Shown: positions 43,194-52,681, counted from the first letter of the stretch. The stretch is 64,000 nucleotides of DNA from Nocardia salmonicida NBRC 13393 (GCF_001613085.1 NZ_BDBR01000031.1:62001-126000); one strand, 5' to 3'. Notes: generated by a model from the sequence alone, not told the origin. Made by a program: numbers and translations.

Positions 43194-44573
43194 ATGGCCG
43201 GAGGCGAATCCGACGAGGGTCGCGTCATGGCGTTCACCCGCCGTACGACACCTCGCGACGGTAATCCACCCACCGGCCGAGTAGTACGCAGCGCCCGTCT
43301 GGCCGCGGTACCGGTCGCCTACGCGGGTCGGCGCATCGCAGGCTTCGGCAAGCGCGCCGCGGGCCGCGACCCCGCCGACGTAGACCGCGACATCCGCGTG
43401 CGCACCGCCGAACACCTCTTCCAAGTGCTCGGCGAACTCAAGGGCTGCGTCGCGAAACTGGGCCAACTCCTCGGCCTGCTCGAACTCGGGCTGGCTCCCG
43501 ATCTGGCCGAGCCGTACCGTCAAGCCCTCGCTCGCCTGCACGATTCGGCACCCGCCATGCTGCCCGGCGCGGTCCACGCGGAACTCGCCGCCCATCTGGG
43601 CCCGCACTGGCGCTCACTGTTCCTCGAATTCGAGGACCGCGCCGCCGCCGCCGCCTCGGTCGGCCAGGTCCACCGCGCCCGCTGGCACGACGGCACCCAG
43701 GTGGCGGTCAAGGTGATGTATCCCGGTTCCCGCCGCGCGGTACTGGCCGATCTCCAAGCTCTGCGTCGCGCGACCCCGCTGTTCACCGCGCTGCTGCCCG
43801 GCGCCGATACCCGCCCGGTGGTGGAGGCGCTGTGCGACGAGATCCGCGACGAACTCGACTACGCCCGTGAGGCCGTGAACCAGCGCGCCTTCGCCACTGC
43901 TTTCGCCGACGACCCCGACGTGGTGGTGAGCCGGGTGATCGCCCAGCGCGGCGATGTCCTGGTCACCGAATGGCTCGACGGCGTTCCCCTGTCCCGGTTG
44001 ATCGTTCGCGGCAACGCCGACGAACTCGATCGCCTCGGCGTGCTGATCATGCGCTTTTTGTTCTCCGCCCCCGCCCGCGCCGCCCTGGTCTACGGCGACC
44101 CCCACCCCGGCAACTTCCTTCGCATGCCCGACGGCCGCCTCGGTGTCGTCGACTTCGGCGCCTGCACCCCCTGGCCCGCCACCTTCCTCGACGTGGCGAG
44201 CGACATCGGCGCCGCCGTCATCGCCGACTCCCCCGCCGACCTCGAGGCAGCCATGCGCCGCCACGGCTTCGTGGCCCCCGACCGCGAGCTCGACATCGCC
44301 ACCGTCGCCGCACGCTTGCAACCGGTCCGAGAAGCCCTCCTCGCCCCCACCTACCCCCTCTCGGCCGACTGGCTCCGCGAACAAGTCCGCCTGGCCACCG
44401 ACTTGCGCCTGTCCAATGTCCTACGCCAACTGACGATGCCCCCCGGCCACACCCCCATCCTGCGCTCCTTCCTCGGCGGCGTAGCGGTCCTGTGCCAACT
44501 CCACACCGCCGTCCCCCTCCGCGCCGAATGCACCCGCTGGTACCCCGAAACCGCCGCCGCCGCAGGGCTCTAG
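43194..44573 (+). CDS. ABC1/UbiB (AarF) family atypical kinase
   Basis: A 459-residue ABC1-family protein. The family-specific K-x-GQ motif is in GCVAKLGQLLGLLE, the Ala-rich loop in AAAAASVGQVHRARW, followed by VAVKVMYPG, EIRDELDYAREAVNQ and the metal site VVDFGACTPW preceded by YGDPHPGNFLRM. Relatives control lipid or isoprenoid-quinone metabolism. ATG 43194 follows GAGGTAGG; ATG 43227 is an alternative. The C-terminus from about residue 370 is Pro/Arg-rich in shadow frames but normally helical in this one. Confidence 0.88.
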   Translation: MAGGESDEGRVMAFTRRTTPRDGNPPTGRVVRSARLAAVPVAYAGRRIAGFGKRAAGRDPADVDRDIRVRTAEHLFQVLGELKGCVAKLGQLLGLLELGLAPDLAEPYRQALARLHDSAPAMLPGAVHAELAAHLGPHWRSLFLEFEDRAAAAASVGQVHRARWHDGTQVAVKVMYPGSRRAVLADLQALRRATPLFTALLPGADTRPVVEALCDEIRDELDYAREAVNQRAFATAFADDPDVVVSRVIAQRGDVLVTEWLDGVPLSRLIVRGNADELDRLGVLIMRFLFSAPARAALVYGDPHPGNFLRMPDGRLGVVDFGACTPWPATFLDVASDIGAAVIADSPADLEAAMRRHGFVAPDRELDIATVAARLQPVREALLAPTYPLSADWLREQVRLATDLRLSNVLRQLTMPPGHTPILRSFLGGVAVLCQLHTAVPLRAECTRWYPETAAAAGL

Positions 44574-44670
44574 ACGCGTCAGCCGAGTTCGGCCCGTCGT
44601 ACGACATCGTTCATGTTCCGTTGCCTTGCTAACGACCGGATGTTACGACCGGTGGCGCACCGTGAGGCTC

Positions 44671-46224
44671 ATGGCTGTCTCGGATTTCGCGATGTCTCGA
44701 CGCACGCTGCTGCGCGCCACCGCACTCGGTGTGGTGACTACTCCTGCCCTGGTGGCCTGCGCTGACGACGGGCCCGCGCTGGTGCGGGCCAGGCCCGCGC
44801 TCACGCACGGGATCGCCGTCGGTGATCCGCGTAGCGACGGCGCGCTGATCTGGGCTCGGTCGGATCGGCCTGCCACGCTGGTGGTGGAGACCTCGGCGAC
44901 CGAGAAGTTCAGCGACGTCAAGCGATTCACCGGGTCGCTGCTCACCCCGGCCACCGACGGCACCGGGCGCGTGCGGGTGAACGGTCTGCCCGCCGGGCAA
45001 CTCGTGCACTACCGGGTGCGCCTCGACGGGGAGGACGGGGCGAGCTCGGAGACTCTCACCGGTGTCTTCCGCACGGCGCCGACCGCGCCCTCCGATATCT
45101 CACTGCTGTGGTCCGGTGACGTCGCGGGCCAGGGGTTCGGCATCAACCCCGACCTCGGCGGCATGAAGGTGTTCTCCACCATGGCCGCCCGCGACCCACA
45201 CCTGTTCCTGCATTCCGGCGACTGCATCTACGCCGACAACGCGCTCAAAGAGTCCGTGACGCTGCCCGACGGCCGGGTCTGGAAGAACATCACCGCCGAG
45301 GCGAAGAACGCTCCCGCGGAAACCCTCGACCAGTTCCGCGGCAACTACGCCTACAACCTCACCGACGACAACTATCGCCGGTTCAACGCCGCCGTCGCCC
45401 AGATCGTCCAGTGGGACGACCACGAGACCACCAACAACTGGTCGCCCGGCGGCACGGTCGCCGCCGACAAGGGCTACACCGAGCGCAGCATGGACACCCT
45501 CGCGACGCGTTCCTGGCAGGCCTTCCACGAGTGGATGCCCCTGGAGCCGAAGGAAGCCGTCGACGGCCGTCTCTACCGCAAGATCTCCTACGGCCCGCTG
45601 CTCGACGTGTTCGTCCTGGACATGCGCGCCTACAAAGACGCCAACACGGCCAATACCGCGCCCCGGGGCCAGATCCTCGGCGCCGCCCAGATCAAGTGGC
45701 TCACCGAGGGCCTGAAGGACTCCAAGGCCACCTGGAAGATCGTGGCCGCCGATCTGCCGCTCGGCGTTGTCGTCCCCGACGGCAAGACCGCCTTCGAAGG
45801 CCCCGCCAATGCCGCCCCCGGCGCACCCTCCGGCCGCGAAACCGAGATCGCCCAGGTGCTCTCGGCGATCAAGGCGAACAGGGTCGCCGACGTCGTGTGG
45901 CTCACCGCCGACGTCCACTACACCGCCGCGCACCACTACTCCCCCACTCGCGCCGCCTTCACTGATTTCGACGAGTTCTGGGAGTTCGTCTCGGGCCCGC
46001 TCAACGCCGGCGCGTTCGGCCCCAACCCCCTCGACCCCACCTTCGGACCCGAAGCGGTCTACGTCCACGCGCCGCCCACACCCAACGCCTCCCCCCTCGA
46101 CCCGGAGTACCAGCACTTCGGTGAGGTGAGAATCGACGGACGCACCGGAGAAATGACCGTCAACTTGTGCGACGCGACCGGAAAAGTCCTGTTCACCAAG
46201 CAACTCGCGCCCACGCGGAAATAG
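44671..46224 (+). CDS. phoD: Alkaline phosphatase D (PhoD family), Tat-exported
   Basis: A 517-residue PhoD. The N-terminus has a twin-arginine signal SRRTLLRATALGVVTTPALVAC; the Cys at its end could make it a lipoprotein. Then comes the PhoD N-terminal beta domain (ALTHGIAVGDPRSDGALIWARSD) and the metallophosphatase domain: LWSGDVAGQGFG, FLHSGDCIYADN, QWDDHETTNNW, LTADVHYTAAHHYSP. It releases phosphate from phosphodiesters/monoesters outside the cell with Ca2+/Fe3+. ATG 44671 is chosen; ATG 44692 would start directly at SRR. No PHO box could be recognised upstream. Confidence 0.92.
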   Translation: MAVSDFAMSRRTLLRATALGVVTTPALVACADDGPALVRARPALTHGIAVGDPRSDGALIWARSDRPATLVVETSATEKFSDVKRFTGSLLTPATDGTGRVRVNGLPAGQLVHYRVRLDGEDGASSETLTGVFRTAPTAPSDISLLWSGDVAGQGFGINPDLGGMKVFSTMAARDPHLFLHSGDCIYADNALKESVTLPDGRVWKNITAEAKNAPAETLDQFRGNYAYNLTDDNYRRFNAAVAQIVQWDDHETTNNWSPGGTVAADKGYTERSMDTLATRSWQAFHEWMPLEPKEAVDGRLYRKISYGPLLDVFVLDMRAYKDANTANTAPRGQILGAAQIKWLTEGLKDSKATWKIVAADLPLGVVVPDGKTAFEGPANAAPGAPSGRETEIAQVLSAIKANRVADVVWLTADVHYTAAHHYSPTRAAFTDFDEFWEFVSGPLNAGAFGPNPLDPTFGPEAVYVHAPPTPNASPLDPEYQHFGEVRIDGRTGEMTVNLCDATGKVLFTKQLAPTRK

Positions 46225-46275
46225 GTGCTAAGTACCCTGCGCAAGAACCGCCCACCTGTGGTTAGCTATGCGGTC

Positions 46276-47547
46276 ATGGGCACGCCGCATACCGTCATCT
46301 CCGAAGAATATCTCCCCACCGACACGGCGGATGTCGTTCGCACTGTGCGTGATTCACGCGGCCGGTCGGAACGGTTGACGGTGCGCGGCGGTGAACAGAC
46401 CGAAGAGTCCTACGGTCTGGCCGATCAGCGTGGCGTGCTCTCGCTGCGCAAGATGAACTCGGTGCTCGACATCAACCTGGGCAGGCGCACCGTGCGGGTG
46501 CAGGCGGGCGCGAAGCTGTCCGAGATCGACCGCCGCCTCGGCGCGCACAGTCTCGGTCTGCCGGTGGTCGGCGATCATCGCGACATCACCGCGGGCGGCT
46601 TCGCCTCCGTCGGTGGGGTGAGCACCGCCTCGCACCGCTACGGCATGTTCATCGACCAGATCGTCGACCTCGAGTACGTCGACCCCGACGGCCGGATCGG
46701 CACCTGCGGGCGCGGCCATCACACCGAGCGTTTCCACCGCATTCTCGGCGCGGGCGGTCGCGCGGGCATCATCACCGCCCTCACCCTCGATGTGGTCGAG
46801 GTCGACAAAGACCACACCATGCTCACCACCGACGCCGACCGGTTCCTCGACTTCGACTCCTTCGTCGAGCACGCCACCAACGAGATCACCAACCCCGGCA
46901 GCGCGGCGCTCCAGGTCGGCCGCTGGGTCGATACCGCCCCGCTGAAGGTGGCGCGCCCCGTCGGCGCGGGCCAGGTGACCCTCGGCGCCGTGCGCTTCGG
47001 TCAGTGGTCGAGTCTGTACCCCACCGCCCCCACCCGTGGTCTGCGGGCCCGGCGTGAGGTCGGCACCCGTACCCGGAAGTCGTTGGGCGCCATCGCGTCC
47101 GCGGCGGGCGGGCGCGCGGGCATGCCGGTCCGCAACGCGGCGGCGGGCGCGCTGATGTTCGCGCCGAAGGTGCTCACGATGCGCGATGCCGAGTACCTGG
47201 CCGACACCGTCATCAACTCCTCCGAGCGCGGCCCCGCCTACCGCGTTGGCGTGTTCGCTCCCCTGGCCAACTACGGTTCGGTCTTCTACGGCCTGCACGA
47301 CCTGTTCTCGGCCCACCGTGAACGCTCGGGCTGCTTCACCGTCATCTCCGCGATGACCTACGGCGTGCGCTCGGAGTACCTGCGCGCCGAAGCCGCCGCC
47401 CGTGGCCTCACCCCCGCCGACTACGGCCTGATCACCTTCACCTGCCGCCTGCGCCCCTCAGCCCTGCCCTCGGAGCAGCTGCGCGAGATCGTCTCCGGCA
47501 TCGACGACATCTGCCGCTCGGAACAGGCCCTGCGCTACAGCGTGTAA
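46276..47547 (+). CDS. FAD-linked oxidase (FAD-binding PCMH domain protein)
   Basis: A 423-residue flavoprotein. The PCMH FAD-binding domain spans about residues 10-185: RSERLTVRGGEQTEESYGL, VRVQAGAKLSEIDRRLGAHSLGLPVVGDHRDITAGGFASVGGVSTASHRYGMFIDQIVDLE. The C-terminal part, which decides substrate, is unlike well-known family members. GTG starts at 46225-46261 are possible; ATG 46276 begins just before conserved sequence. No redox partner lies adjacent. Reaction unknown. Confidence 0.8.
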   Translation: MGTPHTVISEEYLPTDTADVVRTVRDSRGRSERLTVRGGEQTEESYGLADQRGVLSLRKMNSVLDINLGRRTVRVQAGAKLSEIDRRLGAHSLGLPVVGDHRDITAGGFASVGGVSTASHRYGMFIDQIVDLEYVDPDGRIGTCGRGHHTERFHRILGAGGRAGIITALTLDVVEVDKDHTMLTTDADRFLDFDSFVEHATNEITNPGSAALQVGRWVDTAPLKVARPVGAGQVTLGAVRFGQWSSLYPTAPTRGLRARREVGTRTRKSLGAIASAAGGRAGMPVRNAAAGALMFAPKVLTMRDAEYLADTVINSSERGPAYRVGVFAPLANYGSVFYGLHDLFSAHRERSGCFTVISAMTYGVRSEYLRAEAAARGLTPADYGLITFTCRLRPSALPSEQLREIVSGIDDICRSEQALRYSV

Positions 47548-47551
47548 GTCA

Positions 47552-47601
47552 CCGAACGTGAAGGCCCCCCACCGTATTCGGCGGGGGGCCTTCACGTTCG
47601 G
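47552..47601 (+). terminator. Terminator after the FAD-linked oxidase
   Basis: Perfect 19-bp arms, left CCGAACGTGAAGGCCCCCC (47552-47570) and right 47583-47601, with a 12-base centre that can pair further. It starts 5 bases after the stop. Confidence 0.8.
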
Positions 47602-47673
47602 TATGACGAAACCCCATGGGGCCGACCTCGAGGAGGCATCGCGAGCGAAGCGAGCGTCGCGGCCGCCCCGAGG

Positions 47674-47723
47674 AAAAACGACCCGAGACAATGCACCGCA
47701 GGTGCGAGTCTCGGGTCGTTTTT
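47674..47723. terminator. Terminator with A/T flanks between the FAD oxidase and ctaF
   Basis: Perfect 16-bp arms AAAAACGACCCGAGAC and GTCTCGGGTCGTTTTT around an 18-base centre that itself contains GCACC/GGTGC. The run of A on one side and T on the other lets it work on both strands, here mainly for the minus-strand ctaC-ctaF transcript. Confidence 0.75.
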
Positions 47724-47736
47724 CGTCGGGGCAATC

Positions 47737-47766
47737 AGGGCCGCGACTCGAGCGCGCCAGCGCTCC
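47737..47766. repeat. Interspersed hairpin repeat, copy 2 (beside ctaF stop)
   Basis: Same sequence as copy 1 at 20051-20082 apart from one missing A; core GAGCGC-GCCA-GCGCTC at 47750-47765. It is 7 bases from the ctaF stop codon on the minus strand. Confidence 0.6.
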
Positions 47767-47772
47767 AATAAT

Positions 47773-48189
47773 TCAGTGCTTCTCGGCACCCAGGTAGTAC
47801 TCGAACACCAGGCCCGCTGCGGCGGTGAGCACGAGCACCACGCCGAGACCGATCAGCCAGAACTGGAAGAACGCCAGGCCCAGCGCGGTGACCGAACCAG
47901 CGCCGGCCAGCAGGATGGGCCAGAAGCTACCGGGCGAGAAGAAGCCCAGGTCACCGGCGCCGTCCACGATCTCGGCCTCTTCGTAGTCCTCGGGCCGCAG
48001 GTCGATGCGGCGCGCGACGAACCGGAAGTAGGTGCCGATGATCAGCGACAGGCCCGCGGTCAGCACGATCGCGGTGGTGCCTGCCCACTCGATGCCGGTG
48101 CGCGACTGCGCGGTGAAGAACCCGTAGACGATGCCCACCAGGATGAAGAAGGCCGTGAGCAGTTCGAAGATCCGCGCTTCGATCCTCAT
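47773..48189 (-). CDS. ctaF: Cytochrome c oxidase subunit 4 (actinobacterial CtaF)
   Basis: A 138-residue membrane protein with four hydrophobic helices (FELLTAFFILVGIVYGFF, GTTAIVLTAGLSLIIGTYF, SFWPILLAGAGSVTALGLAFF, FWLIGLGVVLVLTAAAGLVFEYYLG) and the inter-helix loop RRIDLRPEDYEEAEIVDGAGDLGFFSPGSFWP seen in CtaF. It is an accessory subunit of aa3 oxidase. It follows ctaC by 10 bases, as in mycobacteria (Rv2200c-Rv2199c). Confidence 0.95.
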   Translation of the reverse strand: MRIEARIFELLTAFFILVGIVYGFFTAQSRTGIEWAGTTAIVLTAGLSLIIGTYFRFVARRIDLRPEDYEEAEIVDGAGDLGFFSPGSFWPILLAGAGSVTALGLAFFQFWLIGLGVVLVLTAAAGLVFEYYLGAEKH

Positions 48190-48199
48190 ATCAGAATCC

Positions 48200-49294
48200 T
48201 CACTTGCTCTCGTTCACCGAAGCGCTCTTGGCATCGCGCTTGGTGTTGAAGGGGTACGTGGAGGTGGCCACCGGCGACTCGCCGATCGATGCCAGCGCCT
48301 CACCATTGGTCTTGCCCTCGATGCGCGCCTGCATGTACTTGGCGTACTTCTCCGGCGAGACCGCGCGGACCTCGAAGTTCATCATCGAGTGGTAGGTGCC
48401 GCACATCTCGGCGCAGCGGCCGACGAACGCGCCTTCCTTCTCGATCTCGGAGATCTGGAAGACGTTGTCGGACTGGTTTTCCTTCGGGTTCGGCATCACG
48501 TCGCGCTTGAACAGGAACTCCGGCACCCAGAAGGCGTGGATCACGTCCGCGGCGGCGAGCTGGAACTCGATGCGCTTACCGGTCGGCAGCACCAGCACCG
48601 GAATCTCTTCGCTGGAGCCGAAGGTCTCGACCTTGTCGTAGTGCAGGTACGAGAGGATGTCGTTGGCCGGCTTGCCGTGCACCGGACCCGGCTGCGGATG
48701 ACCCTTGTCGTTCTTCAGCTCTCGGTACTCGGCGAGCTGCTCTTCGTTCAGCAGCTCTTTCTCCGTGTCGATGCCGTTCCAGGTGAGACCGCCGACATTG
48801 TTGATGTTGCGGTAGCCGAACTTCCAGTTCCACTGGAAGGCGGTCACGTCGACGGTGACATCCGGGTTGTCGGTCTTCTCGTGCACGTAGTTCTGCACGA
48901 CCACGGTGAAGTAGAACAGCACCGCGATGATCACGAACGGGATCGCCGTGTAGGTCAGCTCGAGCGACACGTTGTACCCGGTCTGACGCGGGAACTCCGG
49001 GGAGTTCTTGCGCTTGCGGTGGAAGATGATCGTCCAGAAGGTCAGACCCCAGACCAGCACGCCCATGGCGAGCGCGGCCAGCACCGACCAGGTCCACAGC
49101 TCGCGCATCCGGGTGGCCTGCGGGGTGATACCCGATGGCCAGCCGAACCGCAGCCAAACATTGTCGATCGAGCAGCCCGAGACGAGCATCGCGGTGATCC
49201 CCAAGGACACCGCCAGCCCGGCCCGCCGAAGGATCCGGCCCTGCCGACCCTTAACGGGTCGTGCCCCGATCTCTTCGCTCGCCTTGTGCGCCAC
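48200..49294 (-). CDS. ctaC: Cytochrome c oxidase subunit 2
   Basis: A 364-residue CtaC lipoprotein precursor: basic N-terminus, hydrophobic core and lipobox ITAMLVSGC; two transmembrane helices (SVLAALAMGVLVWGLTFWTI and AIPFVIIAVLFYFTVVV); then the CuA domain ending GAFVGRCAEMCGTYHSMMNFEV with the Cys-x3-Cys, His and Met ligands, and the actinobacterial insert EEQLAEYRELKNDKGHPQPGP. I prefer GTG 49294, which has GGAAGG 7 bases upstream, over the GTG at 49300 next to it. CtaD is not in the window. Confidence 0.95.
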   Translation of the reverse strand: MAHKASEEIGARPVKGRQGRILRRAGLAVSLGITAMLVSGCSIDNVWLRFGWPSGITPQATRMRELWTWSVLAALAMGVLVWGLTFWTIIFHRKRKNSPEFPRQTGYNVSLELTYTAIPFVIIAVLFYFTVVVQNYVHEKTDNPDVTVDVTAFQWNWKFGYRNINNVGGLTWNGIDTEKELLNEEQLAEYRELKNDKGHPQPGPVHGKPANDILSYLHYDKVETFGSSEEIPVLVLPTGKRIEFQLAAADVIHAFWVPEFLFKRDVMPNPKENQSDNVFQISEIEKEGAFVGRCAEMCGTYHSMMNFEVRAVSPEKYAKYMQARIEGKTNGEALASIGESPVATSTYPFNTKRDAKSASVNESK

Positions 49295-49673
49295 GCTCAC
49301 GCCTTCCTGGTCGCCACACATTCCGACACATTGCGTCGTCCGGGCGGCGATTCGCCCGTTCGACACCTCTTCAAAGCAGTTTCAGGCCGTCCCGAAGTAT
49401 TGCCGCTGTGACGCCTGCACACCTGAGAAGGACCTGAGTACTACGCAGCGTAGACCAAAGCGGGCACTGTCTTGTCGCGGGGTCACTTTCGACACTCCGC
49501 CGTGACCGCCCGGATCGTCGCGACCTGCGGTTTGACTCCCGTCCGGTTGCCGCGCACCCCGAGCGAGCGGGCGAGCGCGGCGTGTCGGGCAGGTGTGCGG
49601 CATACTCGGACACAGCGTTTCGGCCCGTCAGTGGCCACCCCCATCACCGAACGAGAGAAGGTTGGGCGACACC
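49295..49673. other. Divergent promoter region between ctaC and asnB
   Basis: 379 bases without a gene. Short reading frames lack ribosome binding sites. A possible -10 like element CATACT lies in GTGCGGCATACTCGGA at about 49600-49615, 60 bases before asnB. Nothing else convincing was seen. Confidence 0.4.
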
Positions 49674-51617
49674 GTGTGCGGACTGCTCGGATTCCTGACA
49701 GCTGACACCGCGACGACCGCGGTGGTCGATCAGGTGTACGACGCGCTGCACTGCCAGCGGCATCGTGGCCCGGACGAGAAGGGCACCTGGCACGACGATC
49801 ACATGATCTTCGGGTTCAACCGCCTGTCCATCATCGATATCGAGCACTCGCACCAGCCGCTGCGCTGGGGCCCCGCGGACAACCCGCAGCGCTACGCGAT
49901 GACCTTCAACGGCGAGATCTACAACTACCTCGAACTGCGTGAGCAGTTGGCCGCCGAGCACGGCGCCGCATTCCCCGATGGCAAGATCTTCGCCACCGAC
50001 GGTGACGGCGAGGCCATCGTGGCCGCCTTCCACTTCTGGGGTCCCGAGGCCGTGCGCAAGCTGCGCGGCATGTTCGCCTTCGCGATCTGGGATACCGAGA
50101 CCTCGGAACTGTTCCTCGCACGCGATCCGTTCGGCATCAAGCCGCTGTTCATCGCGACCGGCCCCGGCGGCACCGCCTTCGCCAGCGAGAAGAAGAGCCT
50201 GCTGGAACTGCTGAGCCCGCTCGGTGTGTCCGACGAGCTCGACCCGCGCGCGCTCGAGCACTACACGGTGCTGCAGTACGTGCCGGAGCCCGAGTCGCTG
50301 CACCGCAACATCCGCCGCCTCGAATCCGGCAACTACGCCACGGTGAAGGTCGGTCAGGAGCCGGTCACGACCCGCTACTTCCGCCCCGACTTCCGGGTCC
50401 GCCCGTTCGCCGGGGGGTCGGAGAAGGCCCGCTACGCCGAGATCGCCGCGGCGCTCGAGGACTCGGTCGCCAAGCACATGCGCGCCGACGTCACCGTCGG
50501 TTCGTTCCTGTCCGGCGGCATCGACTCCACCGCCATCGCCGCGCTCGCGATCCGGCACAACCCGAATCTGCTGACCTTCACCTCCGCGTTCGAACGGGAG
50601 GGGTACTCCGAGGCCGATGTCGCCGCCGAGACCGCGGAGCTGATCGGCGCCAAGCACTACATCCGCATGGTGACGCCCGCCGAGTTCGCGGCAGCGATCC
50701 CCGAGATCGTCTGGTACCTCGACGAGCCCGTCGCCGATCCCGCCCTTGTCCCGCTGTACTTCGTGGCCAAGGAAGCCCGCGAGCACGTCAAGGTGGTGCT
50801 CTCCGGCGAGGGTGCCGACGAACTGTTCGGCGGCTACACGATCTACCGGGAACCGTTGTCGCTCAAGCCCTTCGAGTACCTGCCCGCCGGTGCGCGCAAG
50901 CTGCTCGGCAAGCTCGGTGACAAGATCCCCGACGGCAAGCGCGGCAAGTCGCTGCTGCAGCGCGGTTCGCTCAGCCTCGAAGACCGCTACTACGGCAATG
51001 CCCGCAGCTTCAACGACGCCCAGTTGCGCGCGGTCCTGCGTGACTTCCGTCCCGAGTGGACCCACCAGGACGTCACCGCCCCGATCTACGCCCAGTCCGC
51101 GGGCTGGGACCCGGTCGCGCGCATGCAGCACCTGGACCTGTTCACCTGGCTGCGCGGCGACATCCTGGTCAAGGCCGACAAGATGACCATGGCCAACTCC
51201 CTGGAACTGCGCGTGCCGTTCCTGGACAGCGAGGTCCTGCGCGTCGCCGAGGGCATCCCGTTCGACCAGAAGATCACCAAGGAAACCTCGAAGTACGCGC
51301 TGCGCCAGGCCCTGGACGGGATCGTGCCCGATCATGTCCTCAACCGCGCCAAGCTCGGCTTCCCGGTCCCCCTGCGCCACTGGCTGCGCGGCACCGAGCT
51401 CTACGACTGGGCCGAAACCCAGATCGCCGAGTCCCAGACCGACCACCTGCTGAACAAGCCGGCCATCCTCCAGATGCTCCGCGACCACAAGGCGGGCCTG
51501 TCCGACCACAGCCGCCGCCTCTGGACCGTTCTGGTCTTCATGGTCTGGCACGGCATCTTCGTCGAGGACCGCATCAAGCCCGAGATCCAAGAGCCGGTCT
51601 ACCCGGTCTCGCTGTAA
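49674..51617 (+). CDS. asnB: Asparagine synthase (glutamine-hydrolysing)
   Basis: A 647-residue AsnB. GTG TGC at 49674 makes Cys2 the N-terminal nucleophile of the glutaminase domain; an upstream frame from 49593 that also reads MCGILG is coincidental and lacks the rest of the domain. Blocks: HRGPDEKGTW, NGEIYNYLELREQL, DGDGEAIVAAFHFWG; synthetase domain SFLSGGIDSTAIAALA (PP-loop), SGEGADELFGGY, NSLELRVPFLDSEVL. Close to Rv2201 in length. In mycolic actinobacteria such enzymes can also amidate diaminopimelate, so the acceptor could be a wall precursor. Confidence 0.93.
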   Translation: MCGLLGFLTADTATTAVVDQVYDALHCQRHRGPDEKGTWHDDHMIFGFNRLSIIDIEHSHQPLRWGPADNPQRYAMTFNGEIYNYLELREQLAAEHGAAFPDGKIFATDGDGEAIVAAFHFWGPEAVRKLRGMFAFAIWDTETSELFLARDPFGIKPLFIATGPGGTAFASEKKSLLELLSPLGVSDELDPRALEHYTVLQYVPEPESLHRNIRRLESGNYATVKVGQEPVTTRYFRPDFRVRPFAGGSEKARYAEIAAALEDSVAKHMRADVTVGSFLSGGIDSTAIAALAIRHNPNLLTFTSAFEREGYSEADVAAETAELIGAKHYIRMVTPAEFAAAIPEIVWYLDEPVADPALVPLYFVAKEAREHVKVVLSGEGADELFGGYTIYREPLSLKPFEYLPAGARKLLGKLGDKIPDGKRGKSLLQRGSLSLEDRYYGNARSFNDAQLRAVLRDFRPEWTHQDVTAPIYAQSAGWDPVARMQHLDLFTWLRGDILVKADKMTMANSLELRVPFLDSEVLRVAEGIPFDQKITKETSKYALRQALDGIVPDHVLNRAKLGFPVPLRHWLRGTELYDWAETQIAESQTDHLLNKPAILQMLRDHKAGLSDHSRRLWTVLVFMVWHGIFVEDRIKPEIQEPVYPVSL

Positions 51618-51628
51618 CCCACGAAAAA

Positions 51629-51660
51629 CGCCCCCTGGATCGAAAGAGCCAGGGGGCGTT
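51629..51660. terminator. Terminator between asnB and adoK
   Basis: Perfect 11-bp arms ACGCCCCCTGG and CCAGGGGGCGT with a 10-base loop, preceded by GAAAA on one side and followed by TTCGTGTTC on the other. It separates two convergent genes. Confidence 0.8.
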
Positions 51661-51673
51661 CGTGTTCCGTAGG

Positions 51674-52642
51674 TCAGAGCAGGGGGGCCAGTTCGTCGGC
51701 GGCGTCGCTGCCGTAGGCCTTGGTGAGGCGCTCGAGTGCGTCTTCGGTGTTGAGGGCCCACTCCTGGGTGCCGGTGGTCTCCAGGATGAGCACGGCGACG
51801 AGGGAGCCGAGCTGGGCGGCGCGTTCCAGGCTCAGGCCGGCGCGGTGGGCGGTGAGGAAGCCCGCGCGGAAACCGTCGCCGACGCCGGTCGGGTCGACCT
51901 TGGCCACCTCGGGCACCACGCCGACGCGGACCTCGGTGCCGTCGGCGTCGACCACCAGCACCCCTTCGGAGCCCAGCGTGGTGACGCGGATGCCGACCTT
52001 GGCGGTGATGTCGGCTTCGCTCAGACCGGTCTTCTGCTGCAGCAGGGCCCACTCGTACTTGTTGGTGAACAGGTAGGCCGCGCCGTCGATCAGTTCGCTG
52101 GCCTGCTCGCCGTCGAGGCGGGCCAGCTGCTGGGACGGATCGGCGGCGTAGGCGATGCCCTGCGCCTTGGCCTGGCGGGTGTGGGCCACCATCGCGTCGG
52201 GATCGTTCGCCCCGACCAGCACCAGGTCGATGTCGTGCGCGGCGGCGATCGCGGCGATGTCGATATCGCGCGCCTCACTCATCGCACCCGGATAGAACGA
52301 CGCGATCTGCGCCATCGTCTCATCGGTGGTGCACACGAACCGCGCGGTGTGCGACGTCGCGGAGACATGTACCGCGGAGCAGTCGACGCCGCTGTTCTCC
52401 AGCCACTGCCGGTACTCGGCGAAATCGGCGCCGACGGCGCCGACGAGCACCGGGCGCTGCTTCAGCAGACCCATCGCGTAGGCGATGTTGCCCGCCACTC
52501 CGCCACGGCGGATCTGCAGATCGTCGACGAGGAAGCTCAGGGACACATGATCGAGTTGATCAGCGAGCAGCGCATCGGCGAACCGGCCGGGAAAGCGCAT
52601 GAGGTGGTCGGTGGCGATGGATGCGGACACGGCAACAGGCAC
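51674..52642 (-). CDS. adoK: Adenosine kinase (PfkB family, AdoK)
   Basis: A 322-residue PfkB-family kinase very like M. tuberculosis AdoK (Rv2202c): VSASIATDHLMRFPGRFADALL, HVSLSFLVDDLQIRRGGVAGNIAYAMGLL, TCTTDETMAQIASFYPGAMSEAR, FTNKYEWALL, and the anion hole DPTGVGDGFRAGFLTAHRAGL with the catalytic Asp. It phosphorylates adenosine for purine salvage. GTG 52642 gives the family N-terminus; the frame upstream to 52696 crosses a terminator hairpin. Monocistronic between two terminators. Confidence 0.92.
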   Translation of the reverse strand: MPVAVSASIATDHLMRFPGRFADALLADQLDHVSLSFLVDDLQIRRGGVAGNIAYAMGLLKQRPVLVGAVGADFAEYRQWLENSGVDCSAVHVSATSHTARFVCTTDETMAQIASFYPGAMSEARDIDIAAIAAAHDIDLVLVGANDPDAMVAHTRQAKAQGIAYAADPSQQLARLDGEQASELIDGAAYLFTNKYEWALLQQKTGLSEADITAKVGIRVTTLGSEGVLVVDADGTEVRVGVVPEVAKVDPTGVGDGFRAGFLTAHRAGLSLERAAQLGSLVAVLILETTGTQEWALNTEDALERLTKAYGSDAADELAPLL

Positions 52643-52681
52643 GAGGCAGGGCCCCTTCGACGCTAGAGGTAGGAAAACACA

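Noticed and set aside
49593..49673. Upstream asnB start reading MCGILG
   Set aside because: It imitates the Ntn nucleophile start, but the next residues do not continue the glutaminase domain, while GTG TGC at 49674 does.
49644..52052. Minus-strand open frame of about 800 codons
   Set aside because: It is antisense to asnB, whose motifs are complete; the minus-strand translation is low-complexity and has no recognisable domain.
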